From positions 552,477 to 616,476 of the forward strand of contig NZ_JAPJDL010000003.1 of the NCBI RefSeq assembly GCF_026242055.1: 64,000 nucleotides of DNA, read 5' to 3'. The notes below the pieces were generated by a model. The model was not told where the DNA came from, did not search any database, and saw nothing but the letters and a program-made list of their open reading frames with translations. The position numbers and the translations under genes were made by a program. The DNA comes from Lentzea sp. NEAU-D7. Lineage in GTDB: Bacteria > Actinomycetota > Actinomycetes > Mycobacteriales > Pseudonocardiaceae. Shown in pieces: positions 33,051 through 43,181 of this stretch (position 1 is the first letter of the stretch; the number at the start of each line of letters is the position of its first letter).

Positions 33051-34209
<1,159 letters not shown>

Positions 34210-34213
<4 letters not shown>

Positions 34214-35073
34214 AGAAGGCCCAGCCCCTCCAGGTCGGTGACGGGTTCGGAGAGCGAACACGAGCCGTAGCTCGCGAACACGCCTCGCACGGCGTGCGCG
34301 GCCTGATCGCTGAGCGCCTTGGCCTCGGCGGTGAGAGCCTCGGCATCGGTGCTCGCGAGGGCCTCGCGGACGTCGCGGCCGCTGAGCGACCGCGCGGTGG
34401 CCACGAGGAGGTTCAGGAAGCCGTGGTGGGTGAAGCCCTGCTCGTCGGTGTGGCGGACGGCCTTGTGCAGGCCCGCCGTCGCCTTGAACGCGACGCCGCC
34501 GCCGCTGACGACGCTGAGGAAGTCGGCGACCTCCTCGACGCTCGGGAAGTTCTCCTGGGAGAGCCCTCCGCAGCGCAGCTTGGGCCAGCTGCCGTGCTCG
34601 ATGACCCGGCGGACGCCGTCGAGCCACTCGGCACCGCCGCGGCGGGGTTCGACGACGCGGATGACGTCCTCGGGGACGAACTCCGACACGCGCTCGAGCC
34701 ACACCTCGTCCACATCGGACGGTGCGGGCATCTCGACCATGCGCAGAGCCAGGAGCTCGCTTCTGCTCTCGACGATCGACACGGCCTTCGGCACGCCGCC
34801 GAGGCCGGTGTCGATCACGAGGCTCAGTGCTATCGGTTTGGCCGGCTTGACCTTGATCAGTTCGGTGATCAGCTCGGCGAGACGGGAGGCAGGACAGAGG
34901 AAGAGACCCATGACGCCGGACCACTCGCCGACTCGTCCGTCGAGGTGACCGCGCACCGCGTCGGGCATCGACGCGCTCCCCGGAGGGAACAGCGCGGCAT
35001 CGTCCACAAGCCTCGCGAGCAGGGGCGGAGTACCGCGCGGACCGGGCGCACGGAGTTCGACAGCGCTTGACAC
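34210..35073 (-). CDS. Unrecognised protein in the homogentisate operon
   Basis: Product of 287 aa (GTG 35073; GTG 35082 is an alternative). It begins MSSAVELRAPGPRGTPPLLARLVDDAALFPPGSASMPDAV and contains regular beta-alpha alternation (FLCPASRLAELITELIKV, PIALSLVIDTGL, LRMVEMP, LRCGGL, VAFKATAGLHKAVRH), which suggests a TIM-barrel-like fold. Ends with TDLEGLGLL. First gene of the minus-strand operon with fahA and IclR, divergent from homogentisate dioxygenase. I do not recognise the family; a role in the same pathway is inferred. Confidence 0.8.
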
Positions 35074-35114
35074 GGCTGACACGCTAGCCGTGTACCGCCA
35101 ACTGAACAAAGATG

Positions 35115-35127
35115 TCCGATAATCGAA
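35115..35127. promoter_or_regulatory. Candidate IclR-type operator in the homogentisate divergent promoter
   Basis: TCCGATAATCGAA contains the small palindrome CGAT-A-ATCG midway between the two divergent transcription units. The only local regulator is the IclR protein, so it is the natural candidate. Weak motif evidence. Confidence 0.3.
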
Positions 35128-35154
35128 CGCCTTGGAAGGACCCGGAGAGCAGCC

Positions 35155-36327
35155 ATGGCTTACTACCGCCAGGTGGGAGAGATCCCCCGAAAGCGCCACA
35201 CCCAGTTCCGCAAACCGGACGGTGGCCTGTACGCGGAAGAGCTCATGGGCGTCGAGGGGTTCTCGGCCGATTCGGCACTGCTGTACCACCGCCACCTGCC
35301 GACCGCGATCGTGAACGCGGAGACGGTGAAGGACGAGCGCGGCACCGTCTCGCCGAACCTGCCGCTGAAGCCGCGGCACTTCAAGACGACCGACCTGACC
35401 TGGGCTTCCGACGAGGTCGACGCGGTCACCGGACGCCGGAAGCTGTTCGGCAACCCGGACGTGACCATCGGTTTCGTCGTGGCCACGGTGCCTTCCCCGT
35501 TGTACCGCAACGCTTTCGGTGACGAGCTGCTGTACGTGCAGACCGGTTCGGGCGTCATCGAGACGATCTACGGGGCGTTGGAGGTGGGCGACGGCGACTA
35601 CGTCGTGATCCCGACCTCGTGCACCTACCGGGTCGTGCCGTCCTCGCCGATGTCGTTGCTCGTGCTGGAGGCGACCGGGCACGTCGGCCCTCCCAAGCGC
35701 TACCTGTCCAAGGCCGGCCAGTTCCTGGAGCACTCGCCCTACTGCGAGCGGGACATCCGGGGGCCGGAGGAGCCGTTGCTCGTCGAGGGCACCGACGTCG
35801 ACGTGCTCGTGCGGCACCGCGCGGGGCTCACGCGGTTCACCTACGCGAACCACCCGTTCGACGTCGTCGGGTGGGACGGGCACCTGTACCCGTGGGCGTT
35901 CAACATCCGCGACTTCGAGCCGATCACCGGCCGCGTGCACCAGCCGCCGCCCGTGCACCAGACGTTCGAGGGCCCGAACTTCGTCGTGTGCTCGTTCGTG
36001 CCGCGCAAGGTCGACTACCACCCGCTGTCCGTGCCGGTGCCGTACAACCACGCGAACGTCGACTCGGACGAGCTGATGTTCTACGTCGGCGGCAACTACG
36101 AGGCGCGCAAGGGGTCGGGCATCGGCATCGGCTCGATGTCGCTGCACCCGTCCGGCTGCACGCACGGCCCGCAGCCCGGAGCGGTGGAGGCGTCCCTGGG
36201 CGCGGACTACTTCGACGAGACCGCGGTCATGGTGGACACCTTCCGCCCCTTGGAGTTGGGGGAGGCGGCCGAGGCCACCGAGGACCCGGCGTACGCGTGG
36301 ACTTGGGCCCGTCGCGGTCCGGCCTGA
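35155..36327 (+). CDS. hmgA: Homogentisate 1,2-dioxygenase
   Basis: Product of 390 aa opening the homogentisate ring to maleylacetoacetate. Double cupin with the iron-binding region FVPRKVDYHPLSVPVPYNHANVDSDELMFYVGGNYEARKGSGIGIGSMSLHPSGCTHGPQPG: metal ligands His/Glu/His as in the family. N-terminus MAYYRQVGEIPRKRHTQFR is typical. ATG with GGAGAGC upstream. Divergent from the fahA operon. No maleylacetoacetate isomerase gene is visible nearby; a thiol-dependent or unlinked isomerase would be needed. Confidence 0.95.
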   Translation: MAYYRQVGEIPRKRHTQFRKPDGGLYAEELMGVEGFSADSALLYHRHLPTAIVNAETVKDERGTVSPNLPLKPRHFKTTDLTWASDEVDAVTGRRKLFGNPDVTIGFVVATVPSPLYRNAFGDELLYVQTGSGVIETIYGALEVGDGDYVVIPTSCTYRVVPSSPMSLLVLEATGHVGPPKRYLSKAGQFLEHSPYCERDIRGPEEPLLVEGTDVDVLVRHRAGLTRFTYANHPFDVVGWDGHLYPWAFNIRDFEPITGRVHQPPPVHQTFEGPNFVVCSFVPRKVDYHPLSVPVPYNHANVDSDELMFYVGGNYEARKGSGIGIGSMSLHPSGCTHGPQPGAVEASLGADYFDETAVMVDTFRPLELGEAAEATEDPAYAWTWARRGPA

Positions 36328-36360
36328 TTTTCTGTCGGGGCTCCTCGCTAGTTTGGTCTC

Positions 36361-37524
36361 GTGAGGACAAGAGCCGTTCCGATGCGCTGGCAGGGCCTGG
36401 GCAAGGCCCTGCCGGTGCTGTGGGGCCTCTACTCGGGCTCCGGCTCGATGCCGTACCGCGTGTGCGTCGACCTGGCCGCGGGCACCGCCAAGTGCACGTG
36501 CCCGTCCCGCAAGTTCCCCTGCAAGCACGCCGTGAGCCTGCAGGAGCTCGACATCCCGGACGCCCTCCCGCCCGACTGGGTGGAGGAGTGGACCACCCGC
36601 CGGGCGGCCCGCGAGCTCGACTCGTCGCCCGAGGCAGTCGCCCGCCGGGTGCGCGCTCGCGAGAAGACGGCGGCCAACCGCGCCGCCGCCATGTCCGCGG
36701 GCATCGACGGCCTGCGCGACTGGCTTCGCGACGTCGCCTCCGCCGGCATCGCCTCCCTGCCGGGCCGCCCCGCCTCCTGGTGGCAGGCGTTCACCGCCCG
36801 CATGATCGACGCCCAGGTCCCCGGCGTGGCCGCCGCGGTGGCCGAGATCCAGGAGATCGTGGCGCGCTCGGGCCCGCGCTGGACCGCCGACGTGGCCGAC
36901 CGCCTCGGCGGCCTGCACCTGCTGTGCTTCGTGCAGCCGCGCACCCGCCTGGGCGTCACGATCCCCGAGGAGACCGTGAAGGCCTCGCCGGGGATCTCCG
37001 ACCGCTGGGTGGCCCTGCTGCGCCTGGAAACCGACGACGGCCGCGTCCGCACCGTCCGCCAGTGGTGCTGGGGCCGCCAAACCTCCCGCTGGGTCGTGGC
37101 GATCCGCCACTCCGCCGTGGGAGCTCCCGTCCCGCTGCTCCCGCACGGCCTGGAGTCCTCGGCCCTGGTCCACCCCTACCCGGCCTCGGACCGGGTGGCC
37201 CTGGGCGAACTGGAGGGCTCCCGCACCCCCGACCCGGTCCCCGCCCCGCAGTCGTGGCGGCAGTCCCTCGCCACCCTCGAACCCATGCTGACCGCAGACC
37301 CGTGGCAACGCCTCTTCCCGCTCGGCTGCACCTCGGTCCGCCTGCACGGCGCCGCCCTGGTCGACACCACGGGCCACGGCCTGCCGGTCCGCGACGACAC
37401 AGGCCTCGACATGGCCCTGGCGCTGACCGGCGGCCTCCCGTTCGACGCCTGGGGCCTGTGGGACGGCCACGCGCTGCGCCTGGGAGCGGTGTCGCTGAAC
37501 GGCACCCTGGAGGTGGTCGCGTGA
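36361..37524 (+). CDS. SWIM zinc finger protein of the MoxR/DUF5682 system
   Basis: Product of 387 aa: SWIM motif CTCPSRKFPCKH near residues 45-56 (C-x-C-xn-C-x-H) following YRVCVDLAAGTAK, then a helical region (WTTRRAARELDSSPEAVARRVRAREKTAANRAAAM) and a C-terminal domain (LGGLHLLCFVQPRTRLGVTIPEE; WRQSLATLEPMLTADPWQRLFPLGCTSVRLHG). SWIM fingers bind DNA or protein. It is first of six plus-strand genes joined by short overlaps. Comparable to E. coli YehQ by domain. GTG start. Confidence 0.88.
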   Translation: MRTRAVPMRWQGLGKALPVLWGLYSGSGSMPYRVCVDLAAGTAKCTCPSRKFPCKHAVSLQELDIPDALPPDWVEEWTTRRAARELDSSPEAVARRVRAREKTAANRAAAMSAGIDGLRDWLRDVASAGIASLPGRPASWWQAFTARMIDAQVPGVAAAVAEIQEIVARSGPRWTADVADRLGGLHLLCFVQPRTRLGVTIPEETVKASPGISDRWVALLRLETDDGRVRTVRQWCWGRQTSRWVVAIRHSAVGAPVPLLPHGLESSALVHPYPASDRVALGELEGSRTPDPVPAPQSWRQSLATLEPMLTADPWQRLFPLGCTSVRLHGAALVDTTGHGLPVRDDTGLDMALALTGGLPFDAWGLWDGHALRLGAVSLNGTLEVVA

Positions 37525-38078
37525 CCACCGCGCCTTCCACACCGGCGGCAGCGCGCGACTGCACGGCCCTCGCCTGGGTGGTGGCTGTGCGAGCGGTCCG
37601 CTCGCGCCGGGTGGTGGTTGTGCCGTCGGCGCGCGTGCGCCGCGTGTCGCCTGTGCCGTCGGCTCGCGTCCATCGCGTCGCGGACGCGCCACCGGTTCGT
37701 CCCTGCCTGGACCCGGTTCCCTCGCCCCGCAGCTCAGCCGAGTCGGCCGACCCGCACCACCGCACGCTCGCTCTGCCGCTCCGCCTCTCCCGCACCCCGG
37801 CCGCGACGACGGCACACACCGCGGTCGCCCCGCCAACGCACTTGCTTCCCACACCGGCTGCGTCCCACCTTCGTGGGCGCGTGGTGTTGGAGTCGGCGCG
37901 CTCGTCTCGCAGTTCAGCCGGGTCGGTCCGCCCGCAGCACCGCACGCTCGCCCTGCCGCCGCGCTCCTCCCGGGCTCCGGCCGCGCGGTCGGCTCGGACC
38001 GCTGCCGCCCCGCCGACGCGCTCCCTCCCCGCGCCAGCCGCGCCAGCCCACCCCCGCGACACCTGGGAGGCGGCGTGA
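37521..38078 (+). CDS. Arg/Ala/Pro-rich repeat protein inserted between SWIM and DUF5691 genes
   Basis: An open frame of 185 codons with a GTGA overlap at each end (SWIM stop/its start, its stop/DUF5691 start). The product is very basic: many Arg, Ser, Pro and Ala and few acidic residues, with two copies of a 60-residue unit (RSSAESADPHHRTLALPLRL... and RSSAGSVRPQHRTLALPPRS...). No domain is recognisable. Intact coupling at both ends argues that it is translated; low complexity argues that it may be recently expanded sequence. Disordered nucleic-acid- or acid-protein-binding protein is one guess. Confidence 0.5.
   Translation: MTTAPSTPAAARDCTALAWVVAVRAVRSRRVVVVPSARVRRVSPVPSARVHRVADAPPVRPCLDPVPSPRSSAESADPHHRTLALPLRLSRTPAATTAHTAVAPPTHLLPTPAASHLRGRVVLESARSSRSSAGSVRPQHRTLALPPRSSRAPAARSARTAAAPPTRSLPAPAAPAHPRDTWEAA
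37722..38072 (+). repeat. Two tandem 180-bp direct repeats
   Basis: Unit 1 starts at 37722 and unit 2 at 37902, a period of 180 bases (60 codons), keeping frame. Shared protein core: HRTLALP, then R-x-S-R-x-PAA, APPT and LP-x-PAA. The second unit is slightly shorter and runs into the DUF5691 start. Confidence 0.8.
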
Positions 38079-39502
38079 AGGCCGAGTGGTCCAAGACCGT
38101 CCAAGACCTCCTCATCGGCACCACGAGAGGCGGCGGCGACACGGCGACCCTGCTGGCGGACTGCGCCGCCCTCGGCGTGGCCGCGTTCGGTGCGACGCTC
38201 CCGCAGGAGGCCACCACCGACCCGCTGCCGCTCGCCCCGCCCGAGTCCGCCGCCCTCCCCAGGCCTGCCGCCAGGGCGGTCCTGGAAGCGATCATGAGCC
38301 TCGACGACGAGGTCCTGCTCACCGAGTGGTGTGCTCTCGCCAAGGCCAACGGTGTCGTGGCGGAGCACCGGATGCTGCCCTCCCTGCTCGCCCTCGGCAC
38401 GGCTCGTCCGGGGCTGCGGGCCGCGGTGGTCGAGGTTCTCGGCACGAGGGGCCGCTGGCTCGCGGACACCCGGCCCGGCTGGTCCTGGGCGAGCGGCGCC
38501 GCCCCGCTGGTGGACGAGGTGCCGCTCGAGGAGATCCTCGACCTGCCCAGCGCCCAGCGGGTCCGCGCGCTGCGCCGCAAGCGCAAGGTGGACCCGGCCG
38601 GGGTCGGTGCGTTCGTCGCGCGGGAGTTCGGGGAGTCGCGCCGTTCGGCCGACCGGCAGGTGCTGATCAGCGCGCTGGAGACCGGGCTGGGGCCGCAGGA
38701 CGAGCAGCTCCTGGAGGCCGCGCTCGACGACAAGGCGGCGGCCGTCCACGACGAGGCGCTCCGCCTCCTGCGCAACCTCGGGCGCACGCGCCTCGCCGCT
38801 CGTGCGGCACACCGCCTGCGCCACGGGCTCCGCCTGACCGCGGACGGGCTCGACGTCCGGCCCGACGAGCTCTGGACCGGGCAGCCCGACGCGGCCGAGC
38901 TGCGCGACCTCATGCGCGACGGCTCCGAGAAGGGTGTGGCCGGTCGGATCCGGGCCGCGGCCGCGAGTGTTCCGCCGTCGTACTGGACGGCGACGCTCAA
39001 GGCCGACGACGCCAAGGCCGCCGACATCGTGCGGAGGGGGCCGTGGGCCGGCGCGTTGCTGCGGGGCATCGCCGACCAGCTCGCCGCGGCCAAGGATCCC
39101 CGTCCGTGGGCCGTTGCCGCCGCCGAGACGCTGACCGGCATGGAGCAGCTCGAGATGCTGGCCGCGTTGCCCGCCGCGGTCGCCGAGCAGGCGGTCGTGG
39201 CGGTGTCGAAGGGCTGGCACTACGACCTGCTCGACCACGCCTGCGCCCAGCTGCCCGCCCCGTGGTCGCCGGAGACCACCCGCGCGCTCCTGCACCGGTA
39301 CGCCGCGCTGCCCGATCCGCGCTGGAGGTCGGGGCGTCCGCCCGCCGTGCTGCTCGCGCGGGGTGACGCGGACCTGCTCGGCGCGAGCTGGGAGGCTCTG
39401 ACCCGTCGCTGGCCGGAGAACTCCCTGGAACTGGAGGTCCTCCGGCTCCGCATCCGCCTGCGCGAATCGTTCGCACCAGCACCGCCCCAGGAGGCCCAGT
39501 GA
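38075..39502 (+). CDS. DUF5691 helical-repeat protein
   Basis: Product of 475 aa starting MKAEWSKTVQDLLIGTTRGGG, typical of DUF5691. Rich in alpha-helical repeats resembling HEAT units (MLPSLLALGTARPGLRAAVVEVLGTRGRWLAD; DEQLLEAALDDKAAAVHDEALRLLRNLGRTRLAARAAHRL). Likely a scaffold in the SWIM-MoxR-DUF5682-vWA system; no catalytic motif is seen. GTG start overlaps the upstream stop; its stop overlaps the MoxR start by 4 bases. Confidence 0.88.
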   Translation: MKAEWSKTVQDLLIGTTRGGGDTATLLADCAALGVAAFGATLPQEATTDPLPLAPPESAALPRPAARAVLEAIMSLDDEVLLTEWCALAKANGVVAEHRMLPSLLALGTARPGLRAAVVEVLGTRGRWLADTRPGWSWASGAAPLVDEVPLEEILDLPSAQRVRALRRKRKVDPAGVGAFVAREFGESRRSADRQVLISALETGLGPQDEQLLEAALDDKAAAVHDEALRLLRNLGRTRLAARAAHRLRHGLRLTADGLDVRPDELWTGQPDAAELRDLMRDGSEKGVAGRIRAAAASVPPSYWTATLKADDAKAADIVRRGPWAGALLRGIADQLAAAKDPRPWAVAAAETLTGMEQLEMLAALPAAVAEQAVVAVSKGWHYDLLDHACAQLPAPWSPETTRALLHRYAALPDPRWRSGRPPAVLLARGDADLLGASWEALTRRWPENSLELEVLRLRIRLRESFAPAPPQEAQ

Positions 39503-40584
39503 CCGCCGTGCTCAGGCCGACGGCCGAACAGCAGTACGCCGCCGAGCTCGAAGCCGTCGCGGCCCAGGACGACCGCGAGCGGCCACCCAACTGGCGCCTC
39601 TCCCCGCGGGCCGTGGTCACCTACGTCCTGGGCGGCACACTCGCCGACGGCACCGTGATCTCGCCGAAGTACGTGGGCTCGCGCCGGCTCGTCGAGGTCG
39701 CGGTGGGCACGCTCGTCACGGACCGGGCGCTGCTGCTCGTCGGTGTGCCCGGCACGGCCAAGTCGTGGCTGTCCGAGCACCTCGCGGCGGCGATCAGCGG
39801 CAACTCGACGCTGGTGGTCCAGGGGACGGCCGGCACGAGCGAGGACCAGGTCCGCTACGGCTGGAACTACGCCCGCCTCATCGCCGAAGGTCCCAGCGAG
39901 AACGCCCTCGTGCCGAGCCCGGTCATGATGGGCATGCGCCAGGGGGCGGTCGTCCGGGTCGAGGAACTCACCCGCATGCCGTCCGAGGTGCAGGACTCGT
40001 TCATCACCGTCCTCAGCGAGAAGTCGCTGCCGGTGCCGGAGCTGAACACGCAGATCCAGGCCGTCCCCGGCTTCACCGTCATCGCGACGGCCAACGACCG
40101 CGACCGAGGTGTGAACCAGATGTCGTCGGCGCTCGCACGGCGCTTCAACACCGTCGTGCTGCCGCCGCCCGCGACCGAGGACGCCGAGGTCGAGATCGTC
40201 GTCACCCGGGCCCAGCAGCTCGGCAAGGCCCTCCAGCTACCCGCCGAACCGCCCGCGCTCGACGAGGTGCGCCGCGTCGTGCGGATCTTCCGCGAGCTGC
40301 GCAACGGCTCCACCGTGGACGGCCGGACGCAGCTGAAGAAGCCGAGCGGCAGCCTGTCCACCGCCGAGGCGATCTCGGTCATCGCGAACGGGATGGCGCT
40401 CGCCGGCCACTTCGGCGACGGCACGCTGGGCGCGGACGAGCTGGCGAGCGGGCTCATCGGGTCCGTGATCAAGGACCGGGTGTCGGACGCGACGGTCTGG
40501 CAGGAGTACCTGGAGACGGTGCTCAAGGAACGCGCGGAGTGGCGTGACCTCTACCGGGCCTGCCTGGACGCCAGCGGTGACTGA
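39499..40584 (+). CDS. MoxR-type AAA+ ATPase
   Basis: Product of 361 aa: Walker A VGVPGTAKSWLSEHLA near residues 82-97, Walker B VVRVEELTRMP, sensor 1 FTVIATANDRDRGVNQMSSALARRFN with the arginine finger region, and a C-terminal lid. MoxR ATPases remodel or insert cofactors into client proteins together with vWA proteins. In E. coli the like-placed protein is YehL. The partner vWA here is probably the product of 31279-32421. GTG start, coupled; 8-base overlap with the next gene. Confidence 0.92.
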   Translation: MTAVLRPTAEQQYAAELEAVAAQDDRERPPNWRLSPRAVVTYVLGGTLADGTVISPKYVGSRRLVEVAVGTLVTDRALLLVGVPGTAKSWLSEHLAAAISGNSTLVVQGTAGTSEDQVRYGWNYARLIAEGPSENALVPSPVMMGMRQGAVVRVEELTRMPSEVQDSFITVLSEKSLPVPELNTQIQAVPGFTVIATANDRDRGVNQMSSALARRFNTVVLPPPATEDAEVEIVVTRAQQLGKALQLPAEPPALDEVRRVVRIFRELRNGSTVDGRTQLKKPSGSLSTAEAISVIANGMALAGHFGDGTLGADELASGLIGSVIKDRVSDATVWQEYLETVLKERAEWRDLYRACLDASGD

Positions 40585-42742
40585 GCCGGTCCTCCTGGGC
40601 ATCCGGCACCACGGCCCCGGCTCCGCCCGGATGGTCAAGCGGGCCCTGGAGCAGACGAGCCCTGCGCTCATCCTCATCGAGGGGCCGCCGGAGGCGGACA
40701 CCCTCCTCGAGCACGTCCACGCCCTGACGCCCCCGGTCGCGATCCTGCTGCACGACGAGACCGAACCCGAGAGCGCGGCGTTCTGGCCGTTCGCGGAGTT
40801 CTCGCCGGAGTGGCAGGCGCTCCAGTACGCGGCCGAGAACGGTGTCACAGCGCGCTTCTTCGACCTGCCGGCCGCGGCGTCCATCGGTGACGACGGCCCG
40901 AGCGGCAACGTCGACCCCATCGGCCTGCTCGCCGAGGCCGCCGGCTTCGACGACCCGGAACGCTGGTGGGAGGACGTGGTCGAGCACAGCGCGTCGGACC
41001 CGCTCGAACTCGCGGGCGCCATCGCCGAGGCCATGGTCGCCGTGCGCGGGGAGTTCGAAGGCGAGGTGGGTGAACGCACGCTGCGCCGGGAAGCGTTCAT
41101 GCGCCAGACGATCCGCAAGGCGCGCAAGGAGACCGACGGCCCGATAGTCGTGGTCTGCGGCGCGTGGCACGTCCCCGCGCTGCTCGCCAAGCCGACCGTC
41201 GCGGCCGACACCGCGTTGCTCAAGGGCCTGCGCCGCCGCAAGATCTCCGGCACCTGGGTCCCGTGGAGCCACGGTCAGCTGGCCGCCGAGTCGGGCTACG
41301 GCGCCGGCATCGACTCCCCGGGCTGGTACGCGCACCTCTGGCAGCACCAGGCCGACGTGGTCCCGCGCTGGTTCGCCAAAGCCGCCGCCGTGCTGCGGGA
41401 GGAAGATCTTCCGGCGTCGACGGCGAGCGCGGTGGAGGCCGTCCGGCTCGCGGAAACCCTTGCCGCACTGAGGGAACGTCCCAGCGCGGGCCTGAGCGAG
41501 GTCAACGAGGCAGCGCTCGCCGTCCTCTGCGGAGGCGAGGAGATCCACCTCCGGCTGGTCCACCGCAAGCTCGTCGTGGGTGAACGCCTGGGCGAGGTGG
41601 GCGAGGCAGTCCCGCGCTCACCGCTGGCCGCGGACCTCCAGCGCCTGCAACGCAAACTCCGGCTCCCCGCGGACGTCCAGCCCAAGCAGCTCAAGCTGGA
41701 CCTCCGCAAGGACACCGACCGCGAACGCTCGAAACTCCTGCAGCGCCTGGACGTCCTGGGCGTGCCGTGGGGCAAGCCGGACCGGTCCAACTCCCTCGGC
41801 ACCTTCGCCGAGGTCTGGCAGCTCCGCTGGGACCCGGTCTTCGCGGTGTCGGTGGCCGTGGCCGCCCGCCACGGCACCACCGTCCACACGGCGGCCGAGA
41901 CCGTCCTCGTCCAGGCCGCCGAGGACGCGACGCGCGTGGCCGACGCCGCCGCGGCCCTCACCAAGTCCGTCGGCTGCGAGCTCCCCGCGGCCGTCGCCGC
42001 GGCCCGCAACGCCCTGGACCGCTGCGCCGCGATGGCCACGGACGCGCTCGAACTGCTGGCCGCCCTCCCGGACCTGGCGAGGACGGTCCGCTACGGCTCG
42101 GTCCGCGGCACCGACCCGGAACTGCTGCGGGTGGCCCTGCACGGCCTGCTCACCCGAGGAGCCGTGGGCCTCCCGATCGCCTGCCGCAACGTCGACGACG
42201 AAACGGCGGAGCACGCGCTGCAGGTCGTGGACGGCGCCCACGAGGCCACCCGCCTGGCAGCCGACGACGACCACCAGAAGACCTGGTGGCGAGCCCTGCA
42301 CGCCCTCGTCAAGGCGGAAGCCCACGGCCTCCCGACGGGCAGGGCCACCCGCCTGCTCTGGGAAGCCGGCGAACTGACCAGCGACGACGTGGCCGCCCGC
42401 CTGCACCGCTCGGTTGCGACCGCGTTCGTGGCAGGGTTCCTGCGCGGCTCGGCGACCCTCCTGGCGGCGGACCCGCGCCTCTTCGGCCTCATCGACGAGT
42501 GGCTGAGCGGCCTGCGCGGCGAGGCGTTCGACGACGCCCTGCCCCTGCTCCGCCGGGCCATCACCGACTTCACGCCGGCCGAGCGCCGCCTGCTCGGCGA
42601 ACGCGTCGTCGCGGGCGAGACCCCTCAGCCGGCCGCCGACGACGAGTGGGACCTGGAGATCGCCGAACGCCTCGCCGCCCACGTCCGCGGCTTGATGGCC
42701 GGAGTTTCACGACCGCCGGATCCGCCGATCCCAGAGGCGTGA
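40577..42742 (+). CDS. DUF5682 family protein
   Basis: Product of 721 aa starting MTEPVLLGIRHHGPGSARMVKRALEQ. The GIRHHGPGSA motif, then LILIEGPPEADTLLEHV and VVVCGAWHVPALL, recalls the GxxH...E...H pattern of TraB/ChaN/EreA-like hydrolases, so the N-terminal third may be enzymatic (inference). The remaining two thirds are helical. Counterpart of E. coli YehM by domain. GTG start at 40577 overlaps moxR by 8 bases; the longer open frame is antisense-free but internal to moxR. Confidence 0.88.
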   Translation: MTEPVLLGIRHHGPGSARMVKRALEQTSPALILIEGPPEADTLLEHVHALTPPVAILLHDETEPESAAFWPFAEFSPEWQALQYAAENGVTARFFDLPAAASIGDDGPSGNVDPIGLLAEAAGFDDPERWWEDVVEHSASDPLELAGAIAEAMVAVRGEFEGEVGERTLRREAFMRQTIRKARKETDGPIVVVCGAWHVPALLAKPTVAADTALLKGLRRRKISGTWVPWSHGQLAAESGYGAGIDSPGWYAHLWQHQADVVPRWFAKAAAVLREEDLPASTASAVEAVRLAETLAALRERPSAGLSEVNEAALAVLCGGEEIHLRLVHRKLVVGERLGEVGEAVPRSPLAADLQRLQRKLRLPADVQPKQLKLDLRKDTDRERSKLLQRLDVLGVPWGKPDRSNSLGTFAEVWQLRWDPVFAVSVAVAARHGTTVHTAAETVLVQAAEDATRVADAAAALTKSVGCELPAAVAAARNALDRCAAMATDALELLAALPDLARTVRYGSVRGTDPELLRVALHGLLTRGAVGLPIACRNVDDETAEHALQVVDGAHEATRLAADDDHQKTWWRALHALVKAEAHGLPTGRATRLLWEAGELTSDDVAARLHRSVATAFVAGFLRGSATLLAADPRLFGLIDEWLSGLRGEAFDDALPLLRRAITDFTPAERRLLGERVVAGETPQPAADDEWDLEIAERLAAHVRGLMAGVSRPPDPPIPEA

Positions 42743-43143
42743 CCGCACCGGAAGAACACCGCCTCGCAGCCTCGGACGAGGGCCGCCTCATCGCACCTGA
42801 CGAAGAGCGCCCCGCCGCGTCCGGCGACGACCGCCTCGCTGCTCCGGACGAAGACGGCCTGGCCGCGTCGGACGAGCAGCGCGCCGCGTCCGGCGAGGAC
42901 GATCTCGCCGCGTCCGACGGCGACGGCCTTGCGGCCTCGGACGGGGACCGCCACGTCGCCTCGGGCGAAGACCGCCCTGCCACGTCGGGCGAAAGCTTCC
43001 TCACCACCCCGCCGGACGAAAGCCGCCTCGACGAGACGCAGCACCTCATCGACGAGGCCAAGAAGATCGCGCACGACCTGCGCGAAGAGGTCCCGGACAC
43101 CACTCCGGAGCCTCCGCGCGAGGAAGGCTCCCCGGCGAACTAG
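42739..43143 (+). CDS. Acidic repeat protein ending the SWIM/MoxR operon
   Basis: Product of 134 aa, GTG start overlapping the DUF5682 stop by 4 bases. The first 95 residues are an imperfect acidic repeat around (D/E)-x-R/G-LAASD(E/G) and ASGEDD; the tail LDETQHLIDEAKKIAHDLREEV is a predicted amphipathic helix. Strongly acidic, it contrasts with the basic repeat protein of the same operon (37521-38078). No known domain. Probably disordered with a docking helix; real by coupling and base composition, but function unknown. Confidence 0.6.
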   Translation: MTAPEEHRLAASDEGRLIAPDEERPAASGDDRLAAPDEDGLAASDEQRAASGEDDLAASDGDGLAASDGDRHVASGEDRPATSGESFLTTPPDESRLDETQHLIDEAKKIAHDLREEVPDTTPEPPREEGSPAN

Positions 43144-43181
43144 CGCGAGCCGGACCGACCGCGAGCCGGACCGGCCGCGAG

